Origin: Phocoena phocoena | Taxonomy: Eukaryota; Chordata; Mammalia; Artiodactyla; Phocoenidae | Assembly: GCF_963924675.1 (NCBI RefSeq) | Contig: NC_089224.1 | Coordinates: 68,247,464 to 68,311,463, forward strand | Direction: 5' to 3' | DNA: 64,000 nt | Part shown: positions 24,545 to 36,495 of the stretch, piece after piece | Position numbering within the stretch: position 1 is the first letter of the stretch | Layout of the letters: each line of letters opens with the position of its first letter | Position numbers and translations under genes: made by a program | The notes under the pieces: model-generated | What the model was told of the DNA's origin: nothing | Databases searched by the model: none | What the model saw: the letters and a program-made list of their open reading frames with translations, nothing else

Positions 24545-24957
24545 TGTATTGGTTTGCTAGGGTCGCCATAACAAAGCACCACAAGTTGGGTGGCTTAAAC
24601 AACAGAAATTTATTGTCTTCCAGTTATGGAGGATAGAAGTCCAAGATCATAGTGTTGGCAGGGCTGGTTCTTTTTGGAAGCCGTGAGGGAAGGATCTTTT
24701 CCAGGTCTCTTTTCCTTGGCTTGTTGATGGCCATATTTCTCCAGGTGTCTCTTCACATCATCTTCCCTCTATTCAAGTCTCTGTGTTGACATTTCCCCTT
24801 TTTGTATGGACACCAGTTATACTAAATTAGGGTGCACCCTAATGACTTCACTTTAACTTGATTACTTCTGTAAAAACCTCATCTCTAAATATTCTGAGGT
24901 ACTGAGCATTTAGGACTTCAACGTATGACTTTTGGGGAGACAATTCAACTTATAGCA
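24545..24957 (-). mobile_element. MLT1-type solo LTR
   Basis: Antisense MLT1: 'attggtttgctagggtcgcc', 'ggtggcttaaacaacagaaa', 'cttggcttgttgatggcca' and 'caattcaacttatagca'. TGT...CA ends. No internal region. Confidence 0.88.
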
Positions 24958-24959
24958 GG

Positions 24960-25580
24960 TCTCTAAGGCAGATTTTGTATTTGAAAATAATGATCAAAGG
25001 AGCAGGCTTGTATAGCCAGTGTAGGTAGTACATGCCTGTATTTTCTTATCCATTTCTATGCAGTCTGATGAGATAAACTTTACCATCAGTTGATATCCCC
25101 TTTCAGTTTTCAAAAGAGGGAGTGGGTGTTTTTCCTAAAGTCATTCTCAGTTGTCCACTTGCTGAATTTAGTCTCTGAAGATGTCTTTTGTAAGGCAGCT
25201 GCTGAAATTATTAGCTTGTTTAATGACTTCAGGATTCAGATGTGTCATTTAACCTTGGCTTTGAGATTTGTGGTGAATTCGGCTCAGTGCTTAGTTATGA
25301 TTATACTCCCATCTAAGTAGATTCCTTATTCCACAAATTGGTTAAGGCGTCAAGGGATTCTTAATTTAGGGGACAAATAAATTAGAGAGTAACAATTTGT
25401 ACCCCCAAAACATTCACAACTATCAGGTGCATGTAAAGATTGTCTAGCATGTTACTGACCTTTTATAAGAAGAAGGGACAAATATAATATCCTTTTAGAT
25501 TACTAGCGTCAGCATCAATACTATAAATGTTTCACCCATGTCACTCTGTTTTCTCATTGCCTCTACCCTCCTGTAGTTTT
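24960..25580. other. Intronic stretch without recognised content
   Basis: No repeat or exon recognised. Confidence 0.45.
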
Positions 25581-25581
25581 A

Positions 25582-25692
25582 CTTCTTGGTCATTTGGGCG
25601 TTCCACAGAGCATTAATGCTCACACCAATGTGAGCATTTCATATGACACAGATTTTGCTGTTTAAAAAAATTTACATTTAGTGTGAGCGGAG
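25582..25692 (+). repeat. Left copy of a dispersed direct repeat
   Basis: Shares 'cttcttggtcatttggg', 'tgtgagcatttcatat' and 'aacatttA-type' blocks with 35904-36003. This copy has 13-15 extra bases around 25612-25626 that form a small inverted repeat with the adjoining sequence. Confidence 0.8.
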
Positions 25693-25790
25693 AATTTTTT
25701 TGCTCATATAAAAAAACAGTTATAATGTTTCTATAAGGTGTAATGAATGAAGACATGGTGAACCCTTCTGTTATCTTTGAAGCCTCCTAT

Positions 25791-26084
25791 ATCCCATTTT
25801 CTTCCCTTCTACTCTGGCAAACTCATTATCCTAAATTTTATGTTTATCATGTCCTTAACTGTTCCTTATACTTTAAGTATTTGCATTTCTAAACAAATAT
25901 ACTGTTTAAGTTTTGTAGTTAAAAATTTTAACTCCCCATCCCATTTTCTTCCCTTCTACTCTGGAAAACTCATTATGCTAAATTTTATGATTATCATGTT
26001 CTTAACTTTTCCTTATACTTTAAGTATTTGTGTTTCTAAACAAATACACTGTTTAAGTTTTGTAGTTAAAAATTTTAAACTTTT
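25791..26084 (+). repeat. Tandem duplication, 2 x 147 bp
   Basis: Unit 1 starts at 25791 and unit 2 at 25938, both with 'atcccattttcttcccttct'. By eye they differ at about ten positions. It yields a repeated peptide in one + frame, which is not evidence of coding. Confidence 0.95.
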
Positions 26085-26094
26085 TAAGTCATTG

Positions 26095-26728
26095 AGAAAT
26101 TATTTAAATAGTTACAAGAGTAATATAAATAACTCTCATATAGCCTTCACCCATGTTCCCCAGTGTTAACATTTTACCATATTTGATTCACAGTTCTTCC
26201 CTACTCTCTCCAGATATATGTAGGTATACATATGCCAGTACCTACACACGTATTTTTTCTGAGTAAGTTACAGATATCCTGTTCCAGTTTAAATACTTCA
26301 GTGTGTATTTCCTAAACATAAGGATGCTGTCTTATGTTGTCATATGCAAAAATCTAGATCAGGAAATTAACACAGATATAATTCTACCACGTAATCCACA
26401 GATCCATTCAAACCTTGCCCATTGGTCCTATAATATCCTTGGTACCTTTTTTCCCCCTTCTGGTTCAGGATCCTCTCCAGAGTCACAACTGCATTTAATT
26501 GTCATGTTTCTTTAGTTGCCTTCCATCTGGAACAGGGCTTCAGTCTTTCTTTCTCTTTCATGTCCTGGATAATTTTCAAGAATACAGAATAGTTTTTTTT
26601 TAGGAATATCCCTCAATTTGGGTTCAACTGATGTTTCCTCATATTATGCATTTTTTGGCAGAAATGATGCTATATTCTCCTCAGTGCATTATATCAAGAG
26701 GCACATGACCTTGATTTATCCTATTCTT
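26095..26728. mobile_element. Ancient LINE (L1M-like), left half
   Basis: 'ttaacattttaccatatttg', 'cacaactgcatttaattgtc', 'gtttctttagttgccttcca' and 'tgatgctatattctcctcag' form an old mammalian L1M-type pattern. It stops at 26728 and resumes at 35208 with the expected next words, so the material between is a later insertion. Confidence 0.75.
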
Positions 26729-26739
26729 TTTTCTTTAAC

Positions 26740-26788
26740 ATCTTTATTGGAGTATAATTGGAGTATATACTCCAATTTATTGGAGTAT
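26740..26788 (-). repeat. Scrambled, partly palindromic L1 terminus
   Basis: Three copies of 'ttggagtata', one as the perfect palindrome 'ttggagtatatactccaa', between the outer T-run and the transduced segment. On the minus strand it contains AATAAA just before the terminal A-run. Confidence 0.85.
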
Positions 26789-27298
26789 AAAAGGCTTGTT
26801 GCTATGGAACAGAGTAAACTGCTCTTTGGGCCATTGTGAAATACCTTGGCCATCTAACAAAATAAGGTAATATATATTGCAACACAAAATCCACTCAGGC
26901 ACAGTAATGGGAGATAAAATCAGATAAAAATGTGAGGTCTCAATGATTTCTGAAGCTTTTGGACAGAGATGGAAATTGCCATATTAGCTCAATTCATATC
27001 AAACAGATTAATGGAAAAGATGAAGTGAGACTGCTTTTTAAAGTAAACTGTCAGCCTATAAAAGTAGAATCAAGTGAATTCATGTTATGAAGGCACCAAA
27101 GGGTAGCATGAAGGACTTAGATGTTCAGGTCCAATATTCTCATTTCACAGATGAGGAAACAGACCAGGATATGTGACTTGTCCAGGGTCACCAGGCGAGG
27201 CAGGAGGATCTGCTGGACTTGACCCATCTTCCTTGAGATTCTTCCAGACCTCTGTGACTGCTTCTCTAACAGTACAAACCAAGAGTCAGCACACTTTC
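26789..27298 (-). other. 3'-transduced segment (offspring copy)
   Basis: Non-L1 DNA matching 39509-40018 in inverted orientation with about 15 differences by eye. It includes a decayed MIR-like block ('cacagatgaggaaacagacc') and, at 27280-27298, the terminus of the hAT element that lies intact at the source. Confidence 0.85.
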
Positions 27299-27672
27299 TT
27301 TCTTTTTTTTTAAACGTCTTTATTGGAGTATAATTGCTTCACAATGGTGTGTTAGTTTCTGCTTTATAACAAAGTGAACCAGTTATACATATACATATAT
27401 ACCCATATCTCTTCCCTCTTGCGTCTCCCTCCTAACCTCCCTATCCCACCCCTCTAGGTGATCACAAAGCAGTGAGCTGATCTCCCTGTGCTGTGCGGCT
27501 GCTTCCCCCTAGCTAGCTATTTTACATTTGGTAGTGTATATATGTCCATGCCACTCTCTCACTTTGTCCCAGTTTACCCTTCCCCCTCAGCATATCCTCG
27601 GGTCCATTCTCTAGTAGGTCTGTGTCTTTATTCCCATCTTGCCCCTAGGTTCTTCATGACATTTTTTTTTTC

Positions 27673-30600
27673 TTAGATTCCATATATATGTGTTAGCATA
27701 CAGTATTTGTTTTTCTCTTTCTGACTTACTTCACTCTGTATGACAGTCTCTAGGTCCATCCACCTCACTACAAATAACTCAATTTCGTTTCTTTTTATGG
27801 CTGAGTAATATTCCATTGTATATATGTGCCACATCTTCTTTATCCATCCATCTGTTGATGGACACTTAGGTTGCTTCCGTGTCCTGGCTACTGTAAATAA
27901 AGCTGCTATGAACATTGTGGTACATGACTCTTTTTTTTTTTTTTTTGCGGTACGCGGGCCTCTCACTGTTGTGGCCTCTCCCGCTGTGGAGCACAGGCTC
28001 CGTACGCACAGGCCCAGCGGCCACGGCTGACGGGCCCAGCCGATCCGTGGCATGTGGGACCTTCCCGGACCGGGGCACGAACCCACGTCCCCTGCATCAG
28101 CAGGTGGACTCCCAACCTCTGCACCACCAGGGAAGCCCCATGACTGTTTTTTGAATTATGGTTTTCTCAGGGTATATGCCCAGTAGCGGGATTACTGGGT
28201 CATATAGTAGTTCTATTTTTAGTTTTTTAAGGAACCTCCATACTGTTCTCCATAGTGGCTGTATTAATTTACATTCCCACCAACAGTGCAAGAGGGTTCC
28301 CTTTTCTCCACACACTCTCCAGCATTTATTGTTTGTAGATTTTTTGATGATGGCCATTATGACTGGTGTGAGGTGATACCTCATTGTAGTTTTTAATTGC
28401 ATTTCTCTAATGATTAGTGATGTTGAGCATCCTTTCCTGTGTTTGTTGGCAATCTGTATATCTTCTTTGGAGAAATGTCTATTTAGGTTCTGCCCATTTT
28501 TGGATTGGGTTGTTTGTTTTTTTGATATTGAGCTGCATGAGCTGCTTGTATATTTTGGAGATTAATCCTTTGTCAGTTGCTTCGTTTGCAAATATTTTCT
28601 CCCATTCTGAGGGTTGTCTTTTGGTCTTGTTTGGGGTTTCCTTTGCTGTGCAAAAGCTTTTAAGTTTCATTAGGTCCCATTTGTCTATTGTTGCTTTTAT
28701 TTTCATTTCTCTAGGAGGTGGGTCAACACAGATCTTGCTGTGATTTCTGTCATAGAATGTTCTGCCTATGTTTTCCTCTAAGAGATTTATAGTGTCTGGC
28801 CTTACATTTAGGTCTTTAATCCATTTTGAGTTTACTTTTGTGTATGGTGTTATCCAGTGTTCTAATTTCATTCTTTTACATGTAGCTGTCCAGTTTTCCG
28901 AGCACCATTTATTGAAGAGGCTATCTTTTCTTCATTGTATATTCTTGCCTCCTTTATCAAAGATAAGGTGACCATATGTGTGTGGGTTTATTGCTGGGCT
29001 TTGTATCCAGTTCCATTGATCTATATTTCTGTTTTTGTGCCAGTACCATGTTGTCTTGATTACTGTAGCTTTGTAGTATAGTCTGAAGTCAGGGAGCCTG
29101 ATTCCCCCAGCTCCGTTTTCCTTTCTCAAGATTGCTTTGGCTATTCAAGGTCTTTTGTGTTCCCATACAAATTGTGAAATTTTTTGTTCTAGTTCTGTGA
29201 AAAATGCCATTGGTAGTTTGATAGGGATTGTGCTGAATCTGTAGATTGCTTTGGGTAGTAGAGTCATTTTCACAATGTTGATTCTTCCAATCCAAGAACA
29301 TGGCATATCTCTCCATCTGTTTGTATCATCTTTAATTTCTTTCATCAGTGTCTTATAGTTTTCTGCATACAGGTCTTTTGTCTCCTTAGGTAGGTTAATC
29401 CTAGGTATTTTATTCTTTTTGTTGCAGTGGTAAATGGGAGTGTTTCATTAATTTCTCTTTCATATTTTTCATCATTAATGTATAGTAATGCAAGAGTTTT
29501 CTCTGCATTAATTTTGTATCCTGTTACTTTACCAAATTCATTGATTAGCTCTAGTAGGTTTCTGGTAGCATCTTTAAGAGTCTCTACATATAGAGAATAT
29601 ACATATTCTCTATGTATGTATCATCTGCAAACAGTGACAGTTTTACTTCTTCTTTTCCGATTTGGTTTCCTTTTATTTCTTCTTCTCTGATAGGTCTGGC
29701 TAAAACTTCCAAAACCATGTTGAATAATAATGGTGAGAGTGGCCAACCTTTTCTTGTTCCTGATCTTAGTGGTTTCAGTTTTTCACCATTGAGAACGATG
29801 TTGGCTGTGGGTTTGTCATATATGTCCTTTTTTATGTTGAGGTAAGTTCCTTCTATGCCTACTTTCTGGAGGGTTTTTATCATAAATAGGTCTTAAATTT
29901 TGTTGAAAGCTTTTTCTGCATCTGTTGACATTATCATATTGTTTTTATCCTTCAATTTGTTAATATGGTTGATCACATCGATAGATTTGCATATATTGAA
30001 GAATCCTTGCATTCCTGGGATAAACCTCACTTGATCATGGTGTATGACCCTTTAAATGTGCTGTTGGATTCTGTTTGCTAGTATTTTGTTGAGGATTTTT
30101 GCATCTATGTTTATCAGTGATATTGGGCTGTAGTTTTCTTTCTTTGTGACATCTTTGTCTGGTTTCGGTATCAGGGTGATGTGGCCTCATAGAAGGAGTT
30201 TGGGGGTGTTCCTCCCTCTGCTGTATTTTGGCAGAGTTTGAGAAGGATGGGTGTTAGATACTCTCTAAACGTTTGATAGAATTCACCTGTGAAGCCATCT
30301 TGTCCTGGGCTTTTGTTTGTTGGAAGATTTTAAATCACAGTTTCAATTTCATTGCTTGTGATTGGTCTGTTCATATTTTTTATTTCTTCCTGGTTCAGTC
30401 TTGGAAGGCTGTGCTTTTCTAAGAATTTGTCCATTTCTTCCAGTTTGTCCATTTTATTGGCATATAGTTGCTTGTAGTAATCTCACATGATCCTTTGTAT
30501 TTCCGCAGTTTCAATGGTTATTTCTGCTTTTTCATTTGTAATTCGACTGATTTGAGTCTTCTCCCTTTTTTCCTTGATGAGTCTGGCTAATGGTTTATCA

Positions 30601-31690
30601 ATTTTGTTTATCTTCTCAAATAAACAGCTTTTAGTTTTATCGATCTTTGCTATCATTTCCTTCATTTCTTTTTCATTTTTTTCTTATCTGATCTTTATGA
30701 TTTCCCTCCTTCTGCTGACTTTGGGGGTTTTTTGTTCTTCTTTCTCTAATTGCTTTAGGTGTAAGTTTGGGTTTTTTATTTGAGATTTTTCTTGTTTCTT
30801 GAGGTAGGAATGTATTTCTACAAACTTCCCTCGTAGAACTGCTTTTGCTGCATCCCATAGGTTTTGGGTTGTCATGTTTCTAGGTGTTTTTTGATTTCCT
30901 CTTTGACTTCTTCAGTGATCTCTTGGTTATTTAGGAGTGTATTGTTTAGCCTCCATGTGTTTGTATTTTTTACAGATTTTCCTGTAATTGATATCTAGTC
31001 TCATAGCATTGTGGTCGGAAAAGATACCTGATATAATTTCAATTTTCTTAAATTTACCAAGGCTTGATTTGTGACCTAAGATATGATCTATCCTGGAGAA
31101 TGTTACGTGGGCAGTTGAGAAGAAAGTGTATTCTGTTGTTTTCGGATGGAATGTCCTATAAATATCAATTAAGTCCATCTTGTTTAATGTATCATTTAAA
31201 GCTTGTGTTTCCTTATTTATTTTCACTTTGGATTATCTGTCCATTGGTGAAAGTGGGGTGTTAAAGTCCCCTACTGTGATTGTGTTACTGTTGATATCCC
31301 CTTTTATGGCTGTTAGCATTTGCCTTATGTATTGAGGTGCTCCTATGTTGGGTGCATAAATATTTACAATTGTTATATCTTCTTCTTGGATCAGTCCCTT
31401 ATTCGGTAGTGTCCTTCTTTGTCTCTTGTAGTAGGCTTTATTTTTAACTCTCTTTTGTCTGATATGAGAATTGCTACTCCAACTTTCCTGTGATTTCCAT
31501 TTGCATGGAATATCTTTTTCCATCCCCTCACTTTCAGTCTGTATGTGTCCTAGGTCTGAAGTGGGTCTCTTGTAGACAGTATATATACGGGTCTTGTTTT
31601 TGAATCCATTTAGCCAGTCTGTGTCTTTTGGTTGGCACATTTAATCCATTTACATTTAAGGTAATTATTGACATGTATGTTCCTATTACC
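27673..31690 (-). pseudogene. Decayed L1 ORF2 (endonuclease and reverse transcriptase)
   Basis: Fragments in several frames. Endonuclease start (TLNVNGLN region) lies near 31670; the [19 protein letters not shown] block is near 31100. An FADDT-like reverse transcriptase motif C is near 29640, where the Asp-Asp is followed by a damaged stretch, and the C-terminal [20 protein letters not shown] is at 27673. Multiple stops and frameshifts, and the SINE at 27930-28138, make it non-functional. ORF2 of intact L1 is about 1,275 residues. Confidence 0.9.
27930..28138 (-). mobile_element. CHR-type SINE inside L1 ORF2
   Basis: Antisense copy with T-run at left; TSD 'catgact' at 27923-27929 and 28139-28145. 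Confidence 0.96.
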
Positions 31691-31799
31691 ATTTTCTTAA
31701 TTGTTTTGGGTTTGTTATTGTAGGTCTTTTCCTTCTCTTGTGTTTTCTGCCTAGAGAAATTCCTTTAGCATTTCTTGTAAAGCTGGTTTGGTGGTGCTG

Positions 31800-32860
31800 A
31801 ATTCTCTTAGCTTTTGCTTGTCTGTAAAGGTTTTAATTTCTCCATTGAATCTGAATGAGATCCTTGCTGGGTAGAGTAATCTTGGTTGTAGGTTTTTCCC
31901 TTTCATCACTTTAAATATGTCCTGCAACACCGTACTGGCTTGCAGAGTTTCTGCTGAGAAATCAGGTGTTAACCTTATGGGGATTCCCTTGTATGTTTTT
32001 TTTTTTTATGCGTTACGCGGGCCTCTCCAGTTGCGGAGGACAGGCTCCGGACGCGCAGGCTCAGCGGCCATGGCTCACGGGCCCAGCCGCTCCGCGGCAT
32101 GTGGGATCTTCCCAGACCGGGGCACGAACCCGTGTCCCCTGCATCGGCAGGCGGACTCTCAACCACTGCGCCACCAGGGAAGCCCCCTTGTATGTTATTT
32201 ATTGCTTTCCCCTTGCTGCTTTTAATATTTTTTCTTTGTATTTAGTTTTTGATAGTTTGATTAATATGTGTCTTGTCATGTTTCTCCTTGGATTTATCCT
32301 GTATGGGACTCTCTGCACTTCCTGGACTTGACTGACTATTTCCTTTCCCATATTAGGTAAGTTTCCAACTGTAATCTCTCTTCAAATATTTTCTCAGTCC
32401 TTTTCTTTTTCTCCTCTTCTTCTGGGACACCTGTAATTTGAATGTTGGTGCGTTTAATGTTGTTCCAGACTTCTCTGAGACTGTCCTCAATTCTTTTCAT
32501 TCTTTTTTCTTTATTCTGCTCTGCAATAGTTATTTCCACTATTTTATCTTCCAGGTCACTTATCCGTTCTTCTTCCTCAGTTATTCTGCTGTTGATTCCT
32601 TCTAAAGAATTTTAAAATTTCATTTGCTGTGTTGTTCATCATTGTTTGTTTGCTCTTTAGTTCTTCTAGGTCTTTGTTAAACGTTTCTTGTATTTTCTAC
32701 ATTCTATTTCCAAGATTTTGGATCATCTTTACTATCATTACTCTGAATTCTTTTTCAGGTAGACTGCCTGTTTCCTCTTCATTTGTTTGGTCTGGTGGGT
32801 TTTTACATTGCTCCTTCATCTGCTGTGTATTTCTCTGTCTTCTCATTTTGCTCAACTAAC
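31800..32860 (-). pseudogene. Decayed L1 ORF1
   Basis: The minus strand shows ORF1 pieces: MRRQRN start near 32850, MIVKMIQNLG-like coiled-coil start near 32745, a NIQITGVPEEEE-like RRM segment near 32430, and the C-terminal FSTTKPALQEM-like region near 31790. Stops, frame breaks and the SINE at 31998-32184 destroy it. Confidence 0.8.
31998..32184 (-). mobile_element. CHR-type SINE inside L1 ORF1
   Basis: Antisense; perfect 12-bp TSD 'cccttgtatgtt' at 31986 and 32185. It lacks about 12 bp of the usual middle ('actgttgtggcc'). Confidence 0.96.
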
Positions 32861-35200
32861 TGCGTTTGGGGTCTCCATTTCAGAGGCTGCAGGTTCGTAG
32901 TTCCTGTTGTTTTTGGTGTCTGCCCTCAGTGAGCAAGGTTGTTACAGTGGGTTGTGGCTGGTCCCCTTCCCGGTGGAGGGGACTGGTACCTGTGTTCTGG
33001 TGGATGAGGCTGGATCTTGTCTTTCTGTTGGGCAGGACCATGTCTGGTGGTATATTTTGGGGTGTCTGTGAACTTATTATGATTTTAGGCAGCCTCTCTG
33101 CTAATGGGTGGGGTTGTGTTTCTGTCTTGCTAGTTGTTTGTTATGGGGTGTCAAGCACTGTAGCTTGCTGGTCGTTGGGTGGAGCTGGGTCTTAGCATTG
33201 AGATGGAGATCTCTGTGAGAGCTTTTGCCATTTGATATTACATGGGGCTGGGAAATCTCTGGTGGTCCAATGTCCTGAACTTGGCTCTCCCACCTCAGAG
33301 GCTCAGGCCTGACACCCAGTCAGAGCACCAAGACCCTGTCAGCCACATGGCTCAGAAGAAAAGGGAGAAAAAAAAAGAAAGAAAAATCAATAAATAAAAT
33401 TATTGAAATAAAAAATATTATTAAAGGGCTTCCCTGGTGGCTCAGTGGTTGAGAGTCCTCCTTTCGATTCAGGGGACATGGGTTCGTGGCCCGGACTGGG
33501 AAGCTCCCACATGCCGCGGAGCGGCTAGGCCCATGAGCCGTGGCCACTGAGTCTGCGCGTCTGGAGCCTGTGGTCCGCAATGGGAGAGGCCACAACAGTG
33601 AGAGGCCTGCCTACTGGAAAAAAAAAAAATTAAAACTAAAAAAAATTAAAAGTAATTTAAAAAAAGAAAGAAGAGAGCAACCAAACCAATAAACAAATCT
33701 ACCAACGATAACAAGTGCTAAAACCTATACCAAAAAAACCCAAAATGCACAGACAGAGCTCTAGGACAAATGGTAAAAGCAAAGCTGTATAGACAAAATC
33801 ACACAAAGAAGCATACACATACACACTTACAAAAAGAGAAAAAGGAAAAATATATATATACAAACAAAACGAAGAGAGCAACCAACTCAATAAACAAATC
33901 TGCCAATGATAATAAGTTGTAAATACTAAACTAAGATAAACATAAAACCAGAAACAAATTAGATGCAGAAAGCAAACCTCAAGTCTACAGTTGCTCCCAA
34001 AGTCCCCTGCCTCAATTTTGGTATGATTCGTTGGCTATTCAGGTATTCCACAGATGCAGTGTACATCAAGTTGATTGTGGAGATTTAATCCGCTGCTCCT
34101 GAGGCTGCTGGGAGGAATTTCCCTTTCTGTTGTTTGTTCGCACAGCTCCTGGGGTTCAGCTTTATATTTGGCCCTGCCTCTGCATGTGGGTTGTCTGAGG
34201 GCATCTGTTCTTCACTCAGACAGGACGGGGTTAAAGTAGCAGCTGATTAGGGGGCTCATGCTCACTCAGGTCGGGGGGAGGGTGGGGTATGGAATGTGGG
34301 GCGACCCTGTGGCAGCAGCTGCCGGTGTGACATTGCACCAGCCTGAGGCGCACTGTGTGTTCTCCCGGGGAAGTTGTCCCTTGATCACGAGACCCTGGCA
34401 GTGGTGGGCTGCACAGGCTCCTGGGAGGGGAGGTGTGGATAGTGACCTGTGCTTGCACACAGGCTTCTTGGTGGCTGCAGCAACAGCCTTAGCATTTCAT
34501 GCCCGTCTCTGGTATCTGCGCTGATAGCCACAGCTCACGCCCATCTCTGGAGCTTCTTTAGGTGGTACTGTGAATCCCCTCTCCTTGTGCACCAGGGAAC
34601 AACGGTCTCTTGCCTCTTAGGCAGGTCCATACTTTTTCTGGACTCCCTCCCATCTAGCTGTGGCGCACTAGCCCCCTTCAGGCTGTGTTCACGCAGCCAA
34701 CCCCAGTTCTCTCCCTGGGATCTGACCTCCAAAGCCCGAGCCTCAGCTCCCAGCCCCTGCCCGCCCCAGTGGGTGAGCAGATAAGCCTCTCAGGCTGGTG
34801 AGTGCTGGTCAGCACCGATCCTCTGTGCGGGAATCTCTCTGCTTTGCCCTCTGCACCCCTCTTGCTGCGCTCTCCTCCGTGGCTCCGAAGCTCCCACCCT
34901 GCCACCCCCAGTCTCTGCCAGTTAAGGGGCTTCCTAGTGTGTGGAAGCTCTTCCTCCTTCACAGCTCCCTCCCAGAGGTGCAGGTCCTGTCCCTATTCTT
35001 TTGTCTCTGTTTGTTCTCTTTTCTTTTGCCCTACCCAAGGACGTGGGGAGTTTCTTGCCTTTCGGGAAGATTGAGGTCTTCTGCCAGCGTTCAGTAGGTG
35101 TTCTGTAGGAGCTGTTCCACATGTAGATGTATTTTTGATGTACTTGTGGGGAGGAAGGTGATCTCCACATCTTACTCCTCTGCCATCTTGAAGGTCCCCT
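32861..35200 (-). promoter_or_regulatory. L1 5' UTR (internal promoter region)
   Basis: About 2.3 kb between ORF1 and the L1 5' end, GC-rich at 34000-35200 with a purine-rich, A-rich middle (33360-33960) and a SINE. In L1 elements this region carries the sense promoter and, in primates, an antisense promoter. Activity here is not shown. An antisense promoter would fire on the + strand, towards GDA exon 2. Confidence 0.6.
33427..33630 (+). mobile_element. CHR-type SINE inside L1 5' UTR
   Basis: Sense copy 'gggcttccctggtggctcag' with A-rich tail. More diverged than its neighbours (damaged B box 'gggttcgtggcccgga'). Confidence 0.93.
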
Positions 35201-35860
35201 GTCCCATTATTCTTGATGTTAACTTTGTTCACTTGGTTAAGGTGGTATTTACTAGGTTTCTCCAACATAAAGTTACTGTTTTTCTTTGTAAGCTAAATTT
35301 TGTGGGAGATATTTTGAAATTATGTAAATATCCTGTTCCTTAACAAATTTTCACTCACTAGGTTTAACATTCATTGATGATTTTTTGCATGAATCATTTA
35401 TTACAATGATGGTTGCCAAATGCTCATTTTCTAATTTTGTCATTCCTTCCACATGTATTAAGTGGTATTCTACTGTAGGGAAGAATACTCTGTTATTTGT
35501 TCATTCATTTATTTAGACTCAAGAAGTCCTATTTTATTTACTGGGGTTTAATTCATTATTATTATTATTTATTTTGATGCTCAAATTGGCCTATATTTGG
35601 CTAGCAGGAGCTTCTTCAAGAGGGTTCCTAGGTGTTTTTTTTTTACCACTTTCTAATCGCATCTTTAGCATTTCCTCACTTTTGACACTTCTATTCCAGA
35701 CTTACGTTGTACTTTCTGTGCTCCACCTGTAGTGTCATTCTGGTTCTTTCTAGTGGAGAATATGTAGAAACCAAGATCTGAGCATTAGGGGTGCTGATTA
35801 ATACAGGGTGTCATTGTTTCTAGGCCCTTTTAACAAATAGACCTAGGAAGGATAGACATA

Positions 35861-35861
<1 letters not shown>

Positions 35862-35898
<37 letters not shown>
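35862..35898. repeat. (CA)n microsatellite
   Basis: 18 CA units within the ancient LINE. Confidence 0.98.
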
Positions 35899-35902
<4 letters not shown>

Positions 35903-35903
35903 G

Positions 35904-36003
35904 CTTCTTGGTCATTTGGGTGTTCCATAGATTACCAGTGTGAGCATTTCATATAATATGGATTTTGATGTTTTTAAAAAATAACATTTACCGTAAGCAG
36001 AGC
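35904..36003 (+). repeat. Right copy of the dispersed direct repeat
   Basis: Roughly 80% like 25582-25692 by eye and in the same orientation. It sits between the (CA)n and a (TG)-rich piece of the ancient LINE, interrupting it. Confidence 0.8.
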
Positions 36004-36495
36004 CCATGTGTGTGTGCACATGCATACACCTGTGCACATATATGTATGTGTATATCCTTCTTAGCTCTATCTGCATATGTGTGTGCATGCATGCACTTAC
36101 TGATCTACCTAAGTTAAAAACCGTGAGTTGACACAAATACCTCCAATTCAAATCCAGTATGACAGAGTTTGTTTTAGCCTTTCCCCTTTCCATTTTTGAA
36201 ACTCCTTTCTGAGAAGCCTGGCTCTCATTATTCACAATATATTTACATACTTGCCTGTTACCCTTGTGTGTAATCACCATGGTGGCTGTCTCCTTAGCCA
36301 CATCTCTGCACATTTAACTTGCCCCTTTGCCTCTGTACTTCTCCAGTCCCAGTTCCCTTGGCACTATTAGCCTTCTCAGTCTTGACCATCCCCTTCCCCC
36401 AACTGTCTCCATATTCCTGGCCCTAGCAGGCCCACCAACCTGAGCTGTATTAAGGGAAGGGAAGGAAGAGGAAAGACACTAAGAAATATATTATA

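Larger units (their letters stand above)
26729..35207 (-). mobile_element. Full-length L1 with 3'-transduced flank
   Basis: Minus-strand L1 whose 5' end ('ggggaccttcaagatggcag' read on the minus strand) is at about 35200 and whose own 3' end and A-tail are at about 27299-27311. About 510 bp of non-L1 DNA, then a scrambled 45-bp L1 terminus and a second A-tail, follow before the flank. Target-site duplication 'tattctt' lies at 26722-26728 and 35208-35214, and the ancient element reads continuously across it. Both ORFs are broken; three CHR SINEs have since inserted. Confidence 0.88.
35208..36260. mobile_element. Ancient LINE (L1M-like), right half
   Basis: Resumes with 'gatgttaactttgttcactt', 'ggttaaggtggtatttacta', 'attttgatgctcaaattggc', 'gaaaccaagatctgagcatt', then, past a microsatellite and a foreign 100-bp patch, 'aaaaccgtgagttgacacaa' and 'cattattcacaatatattta'. 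Confidence 0.75.

Noticed and set aside
25777..26169. 130-codon + strand ORF with a repeated peptide
   Set aside because: The peptide repeat only reflects the 147-bp DNA tandem; no homology or splicing.
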